Source: Thermoproteota archaeon (GTDB taxonomy: Archaea; Thermoproteota; Methanomethylicia; Methanomethylicales; B66-G16). From it: 26,039 bases of DNA. Positions 14,765 through 21,556 of the stretch are shown in pieces. Location: the NCBI GenBank assembly GCA_003649085.1, contig QMQV01000013.1:1-26039 (forward strand). Direction: 5' to 3'. Positions within the stretch are counted from its first letter, which is position 1. Every line of letters starts with the position of its first letter. The translations under genes and the position numbers were made by a program. The notes under the pieces are model-generated. The model was not told where the DNA came from. It saw only the letters and a program-made list of their open reading frames with translations, and made no database searches.

Positions 14765-15478
14765 GTGAAGTACCTCTTGATTGAGCTAGTGCTTCTACTC
14801 GTTGAACTAGCGCTATTGCTAGCTACGGTGATATTATTGCTTTTAAGTAGGCGTGAATGGCATGGTAGGGCAAAGCTCCTCGATGCGCTAATCAACGCGA
14901 CGGATGTGTTGACGAGGCAAGAATACTTTAACATGGCTGTTGAAAGTCTTGAAAGAGCGAGGAGAAGCGTATATGCGGTTGTTACGGGGACTAACCCGAC
15001 GACTCGTAGTGAAAGCTTTGTTAGGGAAGTTTTAAAGGCTATGGCGATGGCTAAGACTAGGGGAGTGTTACTCAACTACCTGCTCCCTAAATCTCCTGAA
15101 AGGCTGAGAATGGGCTATGAGTTTGTAAGAGCCGGCGCAGACGTAAAGTATCACGATGGACTAGTAGTCTACGACTTAAGGTTTATGGCTATAGACGGCA
15201 AACACGCAGTCATAGGCTTACCGGAGAAAGTTGGCGAAAATAAGCCAACTAAGAGAGGGGTGTTCATAAGCTCTGAAACCTTAGTGAACATGCTCATGGA
15301 GTACTTTAACAAGTTTTGGCATTCAGCTGAAAGCTATTACGATTACTTAGCCGAAGTGGTAAACAAGCTATTAAAGGAAAATCCTGATTTATCCCCTCAA
15401 ATACTTGCACGTCAATTGGACGTTGAGGTAAGCGAGGTAGAGAAGTTATTGAAAGCTGGCGATCAACCTTCCCCGTAA
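14765..15478 (+). CDS. Membrane-anchored PLD-like protein with C-terminal helix-turn-helix
   Basis: 237 residues. One N-terminal membrane segment (about 4-27, Leu-rich) is followed by RREWHGR on the likely cytoplasmic side. The middle (about 60-175) resembles a single phospholipase-D-like half: VYAVVTGTNP, GVLLNYLLPK, and YHDGLVVYDLRFMAIDGKHAVIGLP, where the HxKx4D motif appears degenerate (H, V, D). The last 45 residues contain LSPQILARQLDVEVSEVEKLL, which looks like a helix-turn-helix. The combination could be a membrane-tethered sensor or regulator rather than a nuclease. It is divergent from vapB and overlaps the convergent TenA-like gene by 16 bases. I do not know a characterised homologue. 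Confidence 0.7.
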   Translation: MKYLLIELVLLLVELALLLATVILLLLSRREWHGRAKLLDALINATDVLTRQEYFNMAVESLERARRSVYAVVTGTNPTTRSESFVREVLKAMAMAKTRGVLLNYLLPKSPERLRMGYEFVRAGADVKYHDGLVVYDLRFMAIDGKHAVIGLPEKVGENKPTKRGVFISSETLVNMLMEYFNKFWHSAESYYDYLAEVVNKLLKENPDLSPQILARQLDVEVSEVEKLLKAGDQPSP

Positions 15479-16122
15479 ACGCCGTCCCAGAACATGGCTT
15501 CGTAGGCTTGGATAAGCTTAGCAGCTCTTAACATCTTATCTCTCTCCTTGTCAATGTAGGGCTCCATAACTTTAACAGCAGCTTCTTCAAGCCAATCTGC
15601 TGGAGACGCGAAAAGCTCTAAGAAGCTGACCTCTCTAGCGCCATACTTTTCCTTAAGCGCTTTAGCGAGCCTCGAGCAGTTAGCTCCCCAGACAGGCAGG
15701 TTAACTACCATCGCCATAGCTTGCTCGCCAGCAGAACTGTAGAGCGCTAACGAAGCTAAGAAGTGCGTATAAGCTACAGCGCTTGGTATCGGATGATAGC
15801 TTTCAAGAACCTCTCTACTTAGGTTTAAGGACTCAGCCATCTTCAACAAGAGCTTAAAAGCCTCAATATCGCCTTTAAGGAGCTCTTGGAAAAACCACTC
15901 TTCATCGGGGTTTTTAGCTCTTGAAAGCATAGCTGCTAGCGCCTTGATGTCCCGGCTCACGATGTAGTACTGGTTTTTGATAAAAGACAGGATTTTCTCA
16001 AAAGGCAGTGAACCTTTTTCAGCATCAGTTATGAAAGGGTGTTTCAAGATCTTCTCATTTAGCGGGGCTAGCATCTTCCTAACATCTTCTAAGAAACGCC
16101 TGGCTTCAGACAAGCTAACCAC
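15463..16122 (-). CDS. TenA/PqqC-like heme-oxygenase-fold protein
   Basis: A 219-residue all-helical protein. The ending AYEAMFWDGVYG matches the E..FWd.ay signature of TenA-family thiaminase II, and FIKNQYYIVSRDIKALAAML (about 47-66) matches the region with the conserved Asp. In thiaminase II the catalytic Cys falls in an LPCxW segment; here that stretch reads NLPVWGANC, so the Cys is displaced or absent and thiaminase activity is doubtful. Archaeal relatives are poorly characterised. It lies between the hyp genes, divergent from hypC, but nothing ties it to hydrogenase maturation. GTG 16122 is taken as start; TTG 16113 after AGGGTGG is an alternative. Confidence 0.78.
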   Translation of the reverse strand: MVSLSEARRFLEDVRKMLAPLNEKILKHPFITDAEKGSLPFEKILSFIKNQYYIVSRDIKALAAMLSRAKNPDEEWFFQELLKGDIEAFKLLLKMAESLNLSREVLESYHPIPSAVAYTHFLASLALYSSAGEQAMAMVVNLPVWGANCSRLAKALKEKYGAREVSFLELFASPADWLEEAAVKVMEPYIDKERDKMLRAAKLIQAYEAMFWDGVYGEG

Positions 16123-16193
16123 CCTGAGATTTTACAAGTGGCTTAAGCTTGATAAAGGTTGAGGAGAAAACCGCGATAGAGATAAGTAGCCTT

Positions 16194-16202
16194 GCTTAAA
16201 AG
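16194..16202 (+). promoter_or_regulatory. TATA-like element before hypC
   Basis: GCTTAAAAG lies about 35 bases upstream of the hypC ATG, in the 110-bp divergent region shared with the TenA-like gene. It predicts a leader of about ten bases. Confidence 0.35.
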
Positions 16203-16232
16203 CATGTTTACAGCTCCTTCCGGTGCTATGCT

Positions 16233-16451
16233 ATGTGCTTAGGAGTGCCGATGAAAGTCCTCGAAGTTGAGGGGAGGCGCGCTGTAGTAGAGTTTAATGG
16301 CGTGAAATCTGTTGTGGACGCGAGCTTGGTTGATGTCAACCCAGGAGACTACGTTATTGTCCATGCGGGTATGATAATAGCTAAGCTTGACGAAAAGGAG
16401 GCTTTGGAGACATTGAAAATATGGGAAGAGCTGCTAAGCTTAAGCCAATAA
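16233..16451 (+). CDS. hypC: Hydrogenase maturation chaperone HypC
   Basis: 72 residues beginning with the invariant MCLGVPMKV, whose Cys2 binds the iron of the Fe(CN)2CO group after removal of Met1. The small OB-like body includes VVDASLVDVNPGDYVIVHAGM, the usual continuation, and ends in an acidic helix. HypC works with HypD in building the iron group and hands it to the hydrogenase large subunit. It is followed one base later by the stop of the convergent hypE, so hypC is a single-gene unit here rather than part of a hyp operon. Confidence 0.95.
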   Translation: MCLGVPMKVLEVEGRRAVVEFNGVKSVVDASLVDVNPGDYVIVHAGMIIAKLDEKEALETLKIWEELLSLSQ

Positions 16452-16452
16452 G

Positions 16453-17463
16453 TTAGCAAATCCTCGGGACAAGCTCCCCTCTTGGAGGCTCTACTACCCT
16501 AAGCCCACCTACGACTGTCTTCATGAAGACATAGCCTTCTTTAAGCTTAACAGCTTCCCCTATAATTGAGGCATCAGGGCTTACTTTCCTAATAGCTTCA
16601 AGAACCTCTTCAGCTTTACCAGCTTCAACAGCTAACAGCGCTCTACCCTCACATGCGAGAGCAAGCGGATCTATGCCGGCCATCTCAGCTAAAGCTCTGA
16701 CTTCATCCTTAACAGGTATCTTATCTTCTTCAACAATTATTGATAACCCGGATTTTCTAGCCATGTTGTTTAAAGCCATAGCTAATCCCCCTCTAGTAGG
16801 GTCGTTCGCCGCATGAACGCCTCCAATGCTCAGCGCAGCTTCCATAACCTTAGTTAATGTCGAGCAATCACTTATAATGCTAGACTGAATGTCGAGCTGC
16901 GCAGCCAATATCGCCGCGCCATGCTCACCTATTGAACCTGAAATAATCAGCTTATCTCCCGGCCTAAGGTTTGAATCTAAGAGTATGCGCTTCTTATGCA
17001 CAAGGCCTACGCCGACAGTCGATATCACTACCTTATCTATTGAGCCTCTAGGCATAACCTTGAAATCCCCTCCTATCAGAGCCACATTCTCAGCTTCAGC
17101 TACAGCTCTCATCGACGAAAGTATCTTCTTAAGCTCGTCGAGCAGAAAACCCTCTTCAACCACCATAGCGTCTAAGATAGCTAATGGCTTAGCGCCAAAG
17201 ACAACTAAGTCGTTTACTGTGCCAGTTATCGCCAGCTTTCCTATATCGCCTCCTGGAAAGAATATTGGCTTAACGGTGTAGCTATCTACTTTAACAGCTA
17301 CGTGTAGGTCGTCGCCCACTGGTATGGAAGCTGAGTCATCCATATCGTCTAAGCCGACGCCGTCAGCGACTTTCTTGAGCTTAAAGAGCTTGGAGAAAAC
17401 TTCCTCTAGTAAAGCTTGAGATTCTGCGCCGCCAGCTCCGTGAGCTAAAGATACTACCTCCAT
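16453..17463 (-). CDS. hypE: Carbamoyl dehydratase HypE
   Basis: About 336 residues from ATG 17463. The N-terminus MEVVSLAHGAGGAESQ contains the HGAGG signature of the family. The PurM-like ATP-binding body shows VGDDLHVAVKVDSYTV, FGAKPLAILDAM, LIGGDFKVMPRG, ISGSIGEHG and NDPTRGGLAMALN. The C-terminus is ELVPRIC, giving the terminal Cys that carries the carbamoyl group and is dehydrated to thiocyanate. The open frame extends upstream to 17571, but that extension runs into hypD and is not part of known HypE. GAGGGA about 8 bases before ATG 17463 decides the start. Confidence 0.95.
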   Translation of the reverse strand: MEVVSLAHGAGGAESQALLEEVFSKLFKLKKVADGVGLDDMDDSASIPVGDDLHVAVKVDSYTVKPIFFPGGDIGKLAITGTVNDLVVFGAKPLAILDAMVVEEGFLLDELKKILSSMRAVAEAENVALIGGDFKVMPRGSIDKVVISTVGVGLVHKKRILLDSNLRPGDKLIISGSIGEHGAAILAAQLDIQSSIISDCSTLTKVMEAALSIGGVHAANDPTRGGLAMALNNMARKSGLSIIVEEDKIPVKDEVRALAEMAGIDPLALACEGRALLAVEAGKAEEVLEAIRKVSPDASIIGEAVKLKEGYVFMKTVVGGLRVVEPPRGELVPRIC

Positions 17464-17558
17464 CCGGGCTTCCCTCGCAAGCATACTATAAGTTAAAGCT
17501 TGTGCTAGAAACTCTTTGGCTAACTTAATTAACTTGTTCTTTAAGCTAAACTTTCTCA

Positions 17559-18692
17559 ATGAGTAAGCCAAGCATACAGGAGATACTCTCGCGATATAGG
17601 GACTTAGAGATCGCTAAGACCATCGTAGATCAAATTAATAAGTACTGGGCTAGGCTCAAGGAAAGGGGCTTTGATAGGGTTAAGATAATGCACGTTTGCG
17701 GAACACATGAACATACGATAACCTACTACGGCATACGAAGCTTGTTGCCGGAAGGCGTCGAGCTAATAGCTGGACCTGGATGCCCAGTATGCATAGTTCC
17801 CGCTAAGGAGATAGATTACGTTATTGAGCTTTGCTTAAACGGAGTTGAAGTCTATACTTATGGGGACATGTTCAAGGTGCCAGGCTCTAGAAAAAGCTTA
17901 GCAAAAGCTAAAGCTGAAGGCGGGAACGTCAAAGTCGTTTACAGCTTCTTAGATGCTGTCAAGCAAGCCTCAAACAGCAGAAAAGACTCGGTGTTTTTTG
18001 CAGTTGGCTTTGAGACTACGCAGCCGAGCACGGCAACGCAGCTTCATGAAAACAACGTGCCGAGAAACCTCAGCTTGTTTGTCTCATATAGGCTTACCGT
18101 GCCAGCTATGAAGTTTGTCCTGAACCAGCCTGACATACCTCTAAACGGCGTCATAGCTCCTGGACACGTCTCGACAATAGTGGGCGCTAGCGCCTGGAGG
18201 TATATTGTTGAAGACTACGGAATAACGACCGTAGTAGCTGGGTTTGAACCCTTAGACGTGCTTTTAGCTGTGCTAATGATCTTAAAGCAGCTTCTTCAAA
18301 ACCAGCCTAGACTTATCAATGAATATACGAGAGCTGTGCCGTGGGATGGCAACGTTAAAGCTAAACAGCTAATAAATGGGGTATTCGATGTTATTGATCG
18401 AGAATGGAGAGGTCTTGGAATACTGCCTTTAAGCGGCCTTAAGCTTAAAGAAGACTTTAAAGAGTACGATGCAGAGCATAAGTATAACTTAAAGCTTGAA
18501 AGCTCCATAGAAGTTAAGCCTGGATGCAGATGCCCCGACGTAGTATTGGGTAGAGCTAAGCCAACAGATTGCCCAATGTTTATGAAGGCATGTACCCCCT
18601 CTAACCCGATGGGGCCTTGTATGGTGTCAAGTGAAGGCACGTGCGCTATATGGGCTAAGTATGGAGGAGAAGTTAGAAAACTCGTTGTTTAA
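17559..18692 (+). CDS. hypD: Hydrogenase Fe(CN)2CO assembly protein HypD
   Basis: 377 residues, full length. Motifs in order: VCGTHEHTITYYGIRSLLP (about 47-65), AGPGCPVCIVP (about 71-81), TYGDMFKVPGS, FFAVGFETTQPSTA, LNGVIAPGHVSTIVG, VVAGFEPLDVL and, at the C-terminus, PGCRCPDVV...CPMFMKACTPSNPMGPCMVSSEGTCAIW, which supplies the [4Fe-4S] ligands. With HypC and HypE it builds the Fe(CN)2CO moiety. The start is ATG 17559, with no ribosome site, so a near-leaderless transcript is likely. It is divergent from hypE across 95 bp. HypA and HypB are not in the window. Confidence 0.96.
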   Translation: MSKPSIQEILSRYRDLEIAKTIVDQINKYWARLKERGFDRVKIMHVCGTHEHTITYYGIRSLLPEGVELIAGPGCPVCIVPAKEIDYVIELCLNGVEVYTYGDMFKVPGSRKSLAKAKAEGGNVKVVYSFLDAVKQASNSRKDSVFFAVGFETTQPSTATQLHENNVPRNLSLFVSYRLTVPAMKFVLNQPDIPLNGVIAPGHVSTIVGASAWRYIVEDYGITTVVAGFEPLDVLLAVLMILKQLLQNQPRLINEYTRAVPWDGNVKAKQLINGVFDVIDREWRGLGILPLSGLKLKEDFKEYDAEHKYNLKLESSIEVKPGCRCPDVVLGRAKPTDCPMFMKACTPSNPMGPCMVSSEGTCAIWAKYGGEVRKLVV

Positions 18693-18715
18693 AACTAACT
18701 AAAAAGGTTCACATA

Positions 18716-18735
18716 CTAATGAAATCTAATGAAAT
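18716..18735 (+). repeat. Two tandem copies of a 10-base unit
   Basis: CTAATGAAAT occurs twice in direct succession, followed by AATGAGATT, in the A+T-rich region between hypD and the third vapBC. It is too short to interpret, but it could be part of the regulatory region or the end of the hypD transcript. Confidence 0.35.
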
Positions 18736-18781
18736 AATGAGATTATTACACGTAAACATTATCGTCAGCTTTAGGTAGCCT

Positions 18782-18806
18782 CTTATATAGGTAAACCTTA
18801 TATGAA
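18782..18806. promoter_or_regulatory. Promoter/operator of third vapBC: paired TATA boxes flanking a palindrome
   Basis: CTTATATAGG and CCTTATATGA surround GGTAAACC, giving an approximate dyad with one TATA-like sequence on each side. The right-hand TATA is about 36 bases before the vapB ATG at 18837. A dyad over the TATA box fits autorepression by VapB. It is seen by eye; binding is not shown. Confidence 0.45.
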
Positions 18807-18836
18807 GTAGACTTTAAGAGTATTAATGAGCACGCG

Positions 18837-19064
18837 ATGAGTTACGTGACCGTTTCCGCTAAGATTCCACGTAAGCTAAAGGAACTTCTCGACAAGTACG
18901 GCATTAAACCTGGACCTGTTATCAAGAGAAGCCTTGAAGAGGAGGTTAAGAAGTGCATGCTTATTGAAGCTAAGAAGAAAGCTGCGAAATTACACAAGGA
19001 GTTAGCTCACATAAGCGATGAGGAAATTGCTAAGATTATACGTGAAGACAGGGAAAGCAGATGA
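18837..19064 (+). CDS. VapB-type antitoxin (third pair)
   Basis: 75 residues. An N-terminal DNA-binding strand plus helix (YVTVSAKIPRKLKELLDKYGIK) is followed by a charged helix (IKRSLEEEVKKCMLIEAKKKAAKL) and an acidic-to-basic tail (SDEEIAKIIREDRESR). It overlaps the vapC start by four bases. The tail and arrangement resemble the antitoxin upstream of hypF, though the toxins differ. ATG 18837 was used because an earlier ATG at 18826 ends after four codons. Confidence 0.83.
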   Translation: MSYVTVSAKIPRKLKELLDKYGIKPGPVIKRSLEEEVKKCMLIEAKKKAAKLHKELAHISDEEIAKIIREDRESR

Positions 19065-19474
19065 AATACCTCTTTGACGCGAGCTCCATAGTGAATTTAG
19101 TTAAGAAAAACTTTGTCGAGCCATTTATTAAGGGAGCTACCATTGAGTTAGCTTTCTATGAATCAATTAACGCTGTGTGGAAAGAGCATGTGTTATTGAG
19201 GCATATAGAAGAAAAAGTGGCTATGGAGCTAATCGAAGTCTTAGAAGATATATTCAATGTGATGAAGGTACTATCAATGAGGAGTATGGGAAAAGAGGTT
19301 TTTGAGATAGCAACTAAGGAGAAAATGACGATATATGACGCATCTTATCTATGTGCAGCAGTGAAAAATGGACTTACGCTGGTGTCAGATGATGAAAAGC
19401 TTAGAAGTGTATCGTCTAAGTACGTCAACACCATTACGAGTAAGCAGTTAGCAATAGGACAAGGAAAACGTTAG
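19061..19474 (+). CDS. VapC-type PIN-domain toxin (third pair)
   Basis: 137 residues. The PIN acids are Asp6 (YLFDASSIVNL), Glu34 (LAFYESINAVWK), Asp93 (TIYDASYLCAA) and Asp110/111 (LVSDDEKL). The body is otherwise ordinary for an archaeal VapC. It is coupled to the antitoxin by a 4-base overlap and ends 44 bp before the stop of the convergent hydrogenase operon. It shows no sign of decay. Confidence 0.88.
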   Translation: MKYLFDASSIVNLVKKNFVEPFIKGATIELAFYESINAVWKEHVLLRHIEEKVAMELIEVLEDIFNVMKVLSMRSMGKEVFEIATKEKMTIYDASYLCAAVKNGLTLVSDDEKLRSVSSKYVNTITSKQLAIGQGKR

Positions 19475-19518
19475 TATGATAAGAGGGTAATAGCTGAAAA
19501 TTTAGGGAAATAGAGCTG

Positions 19519-20796
19519 TTACTTCTTAATGGCTTTTGCGACAAGCTCTATGATATCGACAACTTCCACTGGAATTCCATAGTGTCTACATCCTTCAGTT
19601 AACATCAGCTTACAAGTTGTACAAGCTGTTGCAACTATTTTAGCTCTAGTCTTGTATATTTGATCTGCTTTAAGCGCAAAAGCCTTGAGTATCATATCCC
19701 TCTTCTCAGGTATCTCGTAAAGCCCGCCTCCACCCATACAACACCAGTTAAGTATCCCTGATGGGTACATTTCACGGTAATTTTCAACAGCAGCTTTTAA
19801 CACGCTTCTAGCTTCTCTGTAAACTCCAGACCACCTTGCTATTTGACACGGATCGTGATATGTGACGGGATCTGGGTTAGCGCGTTTATTTAAGTTAAGA
19901 GCGCTCAAGTTCTCGTCTAGGACTGTTAATATGTGTTTCACTTGAAATGGTAGAGGTTTGCCCAGCAGCTTTTTAGCCATAGTCTTCAATACCCTAAATC
20001 CATAATCAGCTCCGACTACAACCACGGTTTTAGGCTTAAGCTTCTCAATCTTCTCAACAACGTTGCTAAGCAGCTGCCTACCATTATCGAAGTCCCCAAC
20101 CATAATCGGCATGAAAGCTAAGCAGTAAGCTTCGCTGCTGACAGTCCACGTAGCTTTAACTCCGTAAAATACCCTGAGCATCGACGTTAGATGGTTAAGT
20201 GCCTTGAAAGCAGCTTTAAGCGTTGAAGGAGATTCCTTAACTTCTAGCCATCCTGGAATTAGTAGGTAGTGCGCTTCTTTAAGGTCTACGGGTATGTCGA
20301 AACCAAGCTCAGATTTTGAAGACTCTATAAACGACAACCACTCCTCTTTACTTAAGCGAAGCGGGTGTCCTGTTTCAAGCTCGTTTGAAGCATAATCAGC
20401 CAGAGGCTTTGGGGTTAAACCAGCTACATGAACAGCTGATCGAAGTAGATGTGTGAAAGGCGGCTCCTCTAAAATTGACGCACACGCTACACTACAGCCA
20501 CCGCACATTAAGCAGTTGTAAGCTAGCTTAGCCCATTTCTCAAAGTCTCTTTCACTAGGCTTACTAGCTGAAGCGAGAGTACGTAAAAGGCGCCCCGATA
20601 GCGTTGAAATATACCTGTAGATCTTCCTAACTTCGTCCCCTATCATTACTGGCACGTGTTCCCATGTATGGAAGGTGTTAAAGAATGGGCAGTTATATGC
20701 GCAGACGTGGCAGTGAAAACACCCTTCTAGGCAAAAGGCATAGTACGCGTCTATGTGAGAAACTACCGTTCTAATAGCCTGCTCAACCTTGGACAT
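19519..20796 (-). CDS. HdrD/DsrK/Isp2-like Fe-S oxidoreductase subunit of hydrogenase operon
   Basis: About 425 residues. Two ferredoxin-like clusters are ligated by CFHCHVCAYNCP (residues near 26-36) and CLMCGGCSVAC (near 95-105). The second CCG domain is intact: C-X34-CC-X38-CXXC (near 317, 352-353, 392, 395), including WCCMGGGG. The first CCG domain is degenerate, with AYCLAFMPIMVGD where the cysteine pair should be. This matches DsrK/HmeD/Isp2-type proteins rather than full HdrD, which has two CCG motifs. It would take electrons from the membrane cytochrome encoded just upstream. ATG 20796 follows AAGGAGGG and overlaps the upstream stop, so it is coupled. It is the last gene of the operon. 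Confidence 0.9.
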   Translation of the reverse strand: MSKVEQAIRTVVSHIDAYYAFCLEGCFHCHVCAYNCPFFNTFHTWEHVPVMIGDEVRKIYRYISTLSGRLLRTLASASKPSERDFEKWAKLAYNCLMCGGCSVACASILEEPPFTHLLRSAVHVAGLTPKPLADYASNELETGHPLRLSKEEWLSFIESSKSELGFDIPVDLKEAHYLLIPGWLEVKESPSTLKAAFKALNHLTSMLRVFYGVKATWTVSSEAYCLAFMPIMVGDFDNGRQLLSNVVEKIEKLKPKTVVVVGADYGFRVLKTMAKKLLGKPLPFQVKHILTVLDENLSALNLNKRANPDPVTYHDPCQIARWSGVYREARSVLKAAVENYREMYPSGILNWCCMGGGGLYEIPEKRDMILKAFALKADQIYKTRAKIVATACTTCKLMLTEGCRHYGIPVEVVDIIELVAKAIKK

Positions 20797-20798
20797 CA

Positions 20799-21545
20799 CT
20801 AACCCTCCTTGCGGCTCATCTTAATGCCCTTAACTATCTTGCCAATCCAGTAGTCATATATTGGGTGAGAAAACTTGCTATATGGTATGTATAGTATGAG
20901 CAGAGACGTAAACACTATATGCCAAGCGAGGGCTCCTTCATATGGCATTAGCTTGTGAGCAGCTCCGTAACCTGTTATAAACGCTAAAAAGACGAGCGCT
21001 AATGCTATGTAATCTCCCACGTTGCACTTGATCGTCTTAGTAGCTAAGTAGTAAGCCTTGTAGCCTATTATCATGCAGAGACCTGTAAACCCTAGAACGG
21101 CTAGCGTATCGGCGTTGAGGATGGCGTCTAAAGGTCCCCAAAATGTGAAATCTGTTAAAGCGGCTTGTGTAACTACGTGGGGCAGCGGTATTTTCAAGCT
21201 GTTTAAAAACGCTAAGAGCGGTGGACATGTTGAAGCTAGCGCAGCAATCATGTGTGGCCCGAAAAGTAGGAGTAAAGCAATTGTACATAAGTGGAAGAGC
21301 AGGAAAGAGCCTACGAAGCTTATAGGCCCTTTAACAGCGTTTATGTAAAGCGGCAGCAGTATCGCCTTTATGAAGCCGACCACGAAGTCGACAAACCTAA
21401 AGAACAGTTTTTTACCTTTAGGTATGCGCGGCCTAGCCATGGGCAGCGTGACTACCCTGGCTATTTTATAAGCAAAGCCACCTACTAAGAGCACCAGCGC
21501 AGCTGGAGCTAAGTAGTACATGGCGATGGCGAAGACGCTGTCCAA
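20799..21545 (-). CDS. NarI/DsrM-like membrane cytochrome b subunit (Isp1-like)
   Basis: 248 residues with about five to six membrane segments (near 9-27, 52-70, 78-108, 140-165, 177-200, 210-232). Histidines suited to heme ligation fall in helices or at their ends: LLFHLCTIAL, FGPHMIAAL, GAAHKLMP and ALAWHIVF. This is the pattern of NarI/DsrM-type cytochromes, which pass electrons between the two faces of the membrane. Its place between the hydrogenase large subunit and the HdrD-like gene identifies it as the linker, equivalent to Isp1. TTG start 21545 has GAGGTGA about 8 bases before it. The stop overlaps the next start. Confidence 0.87.
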   Translation of the reverse strand: MDSVFAIAMYYLAPAALVLLVGGFAYKIARVVTLPMARPRIPKGKKLFFRFVDFVVGFIKAILLPLYINAVKGPISFVGSFLLFHLCTIALLLLFGPHMIAALASTCPPLLAFLNSLKIPLPHVVTQAALTDFTFWGPLDAILNADTLAVLGFTGLCMIIGYKAYYLATKTIKCNVGDYIALALVFLAFITGYGAAHKLMPYEGALAWHIVFTSLLILYIPYSKFSHPIYDYWIGKIVKGIKMSRKEG

Positions 21546-21556
21546 CAGTTTTCACC

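Noticed and set aside
17464..17571. 36-residue N-terminal extension of HypE
   Set aside because: Known HypE begins close to the HGAGG motif, ATG 17463 has its own ribosome site, and the extension runs into hypD.
19519..20796. Calling the Fe-S protein a true heterodisulfide reductase HdrD
   Set aside because: Only one of the two CCG domains has its cysteines; DsrK/Isp2-like is the safer name.
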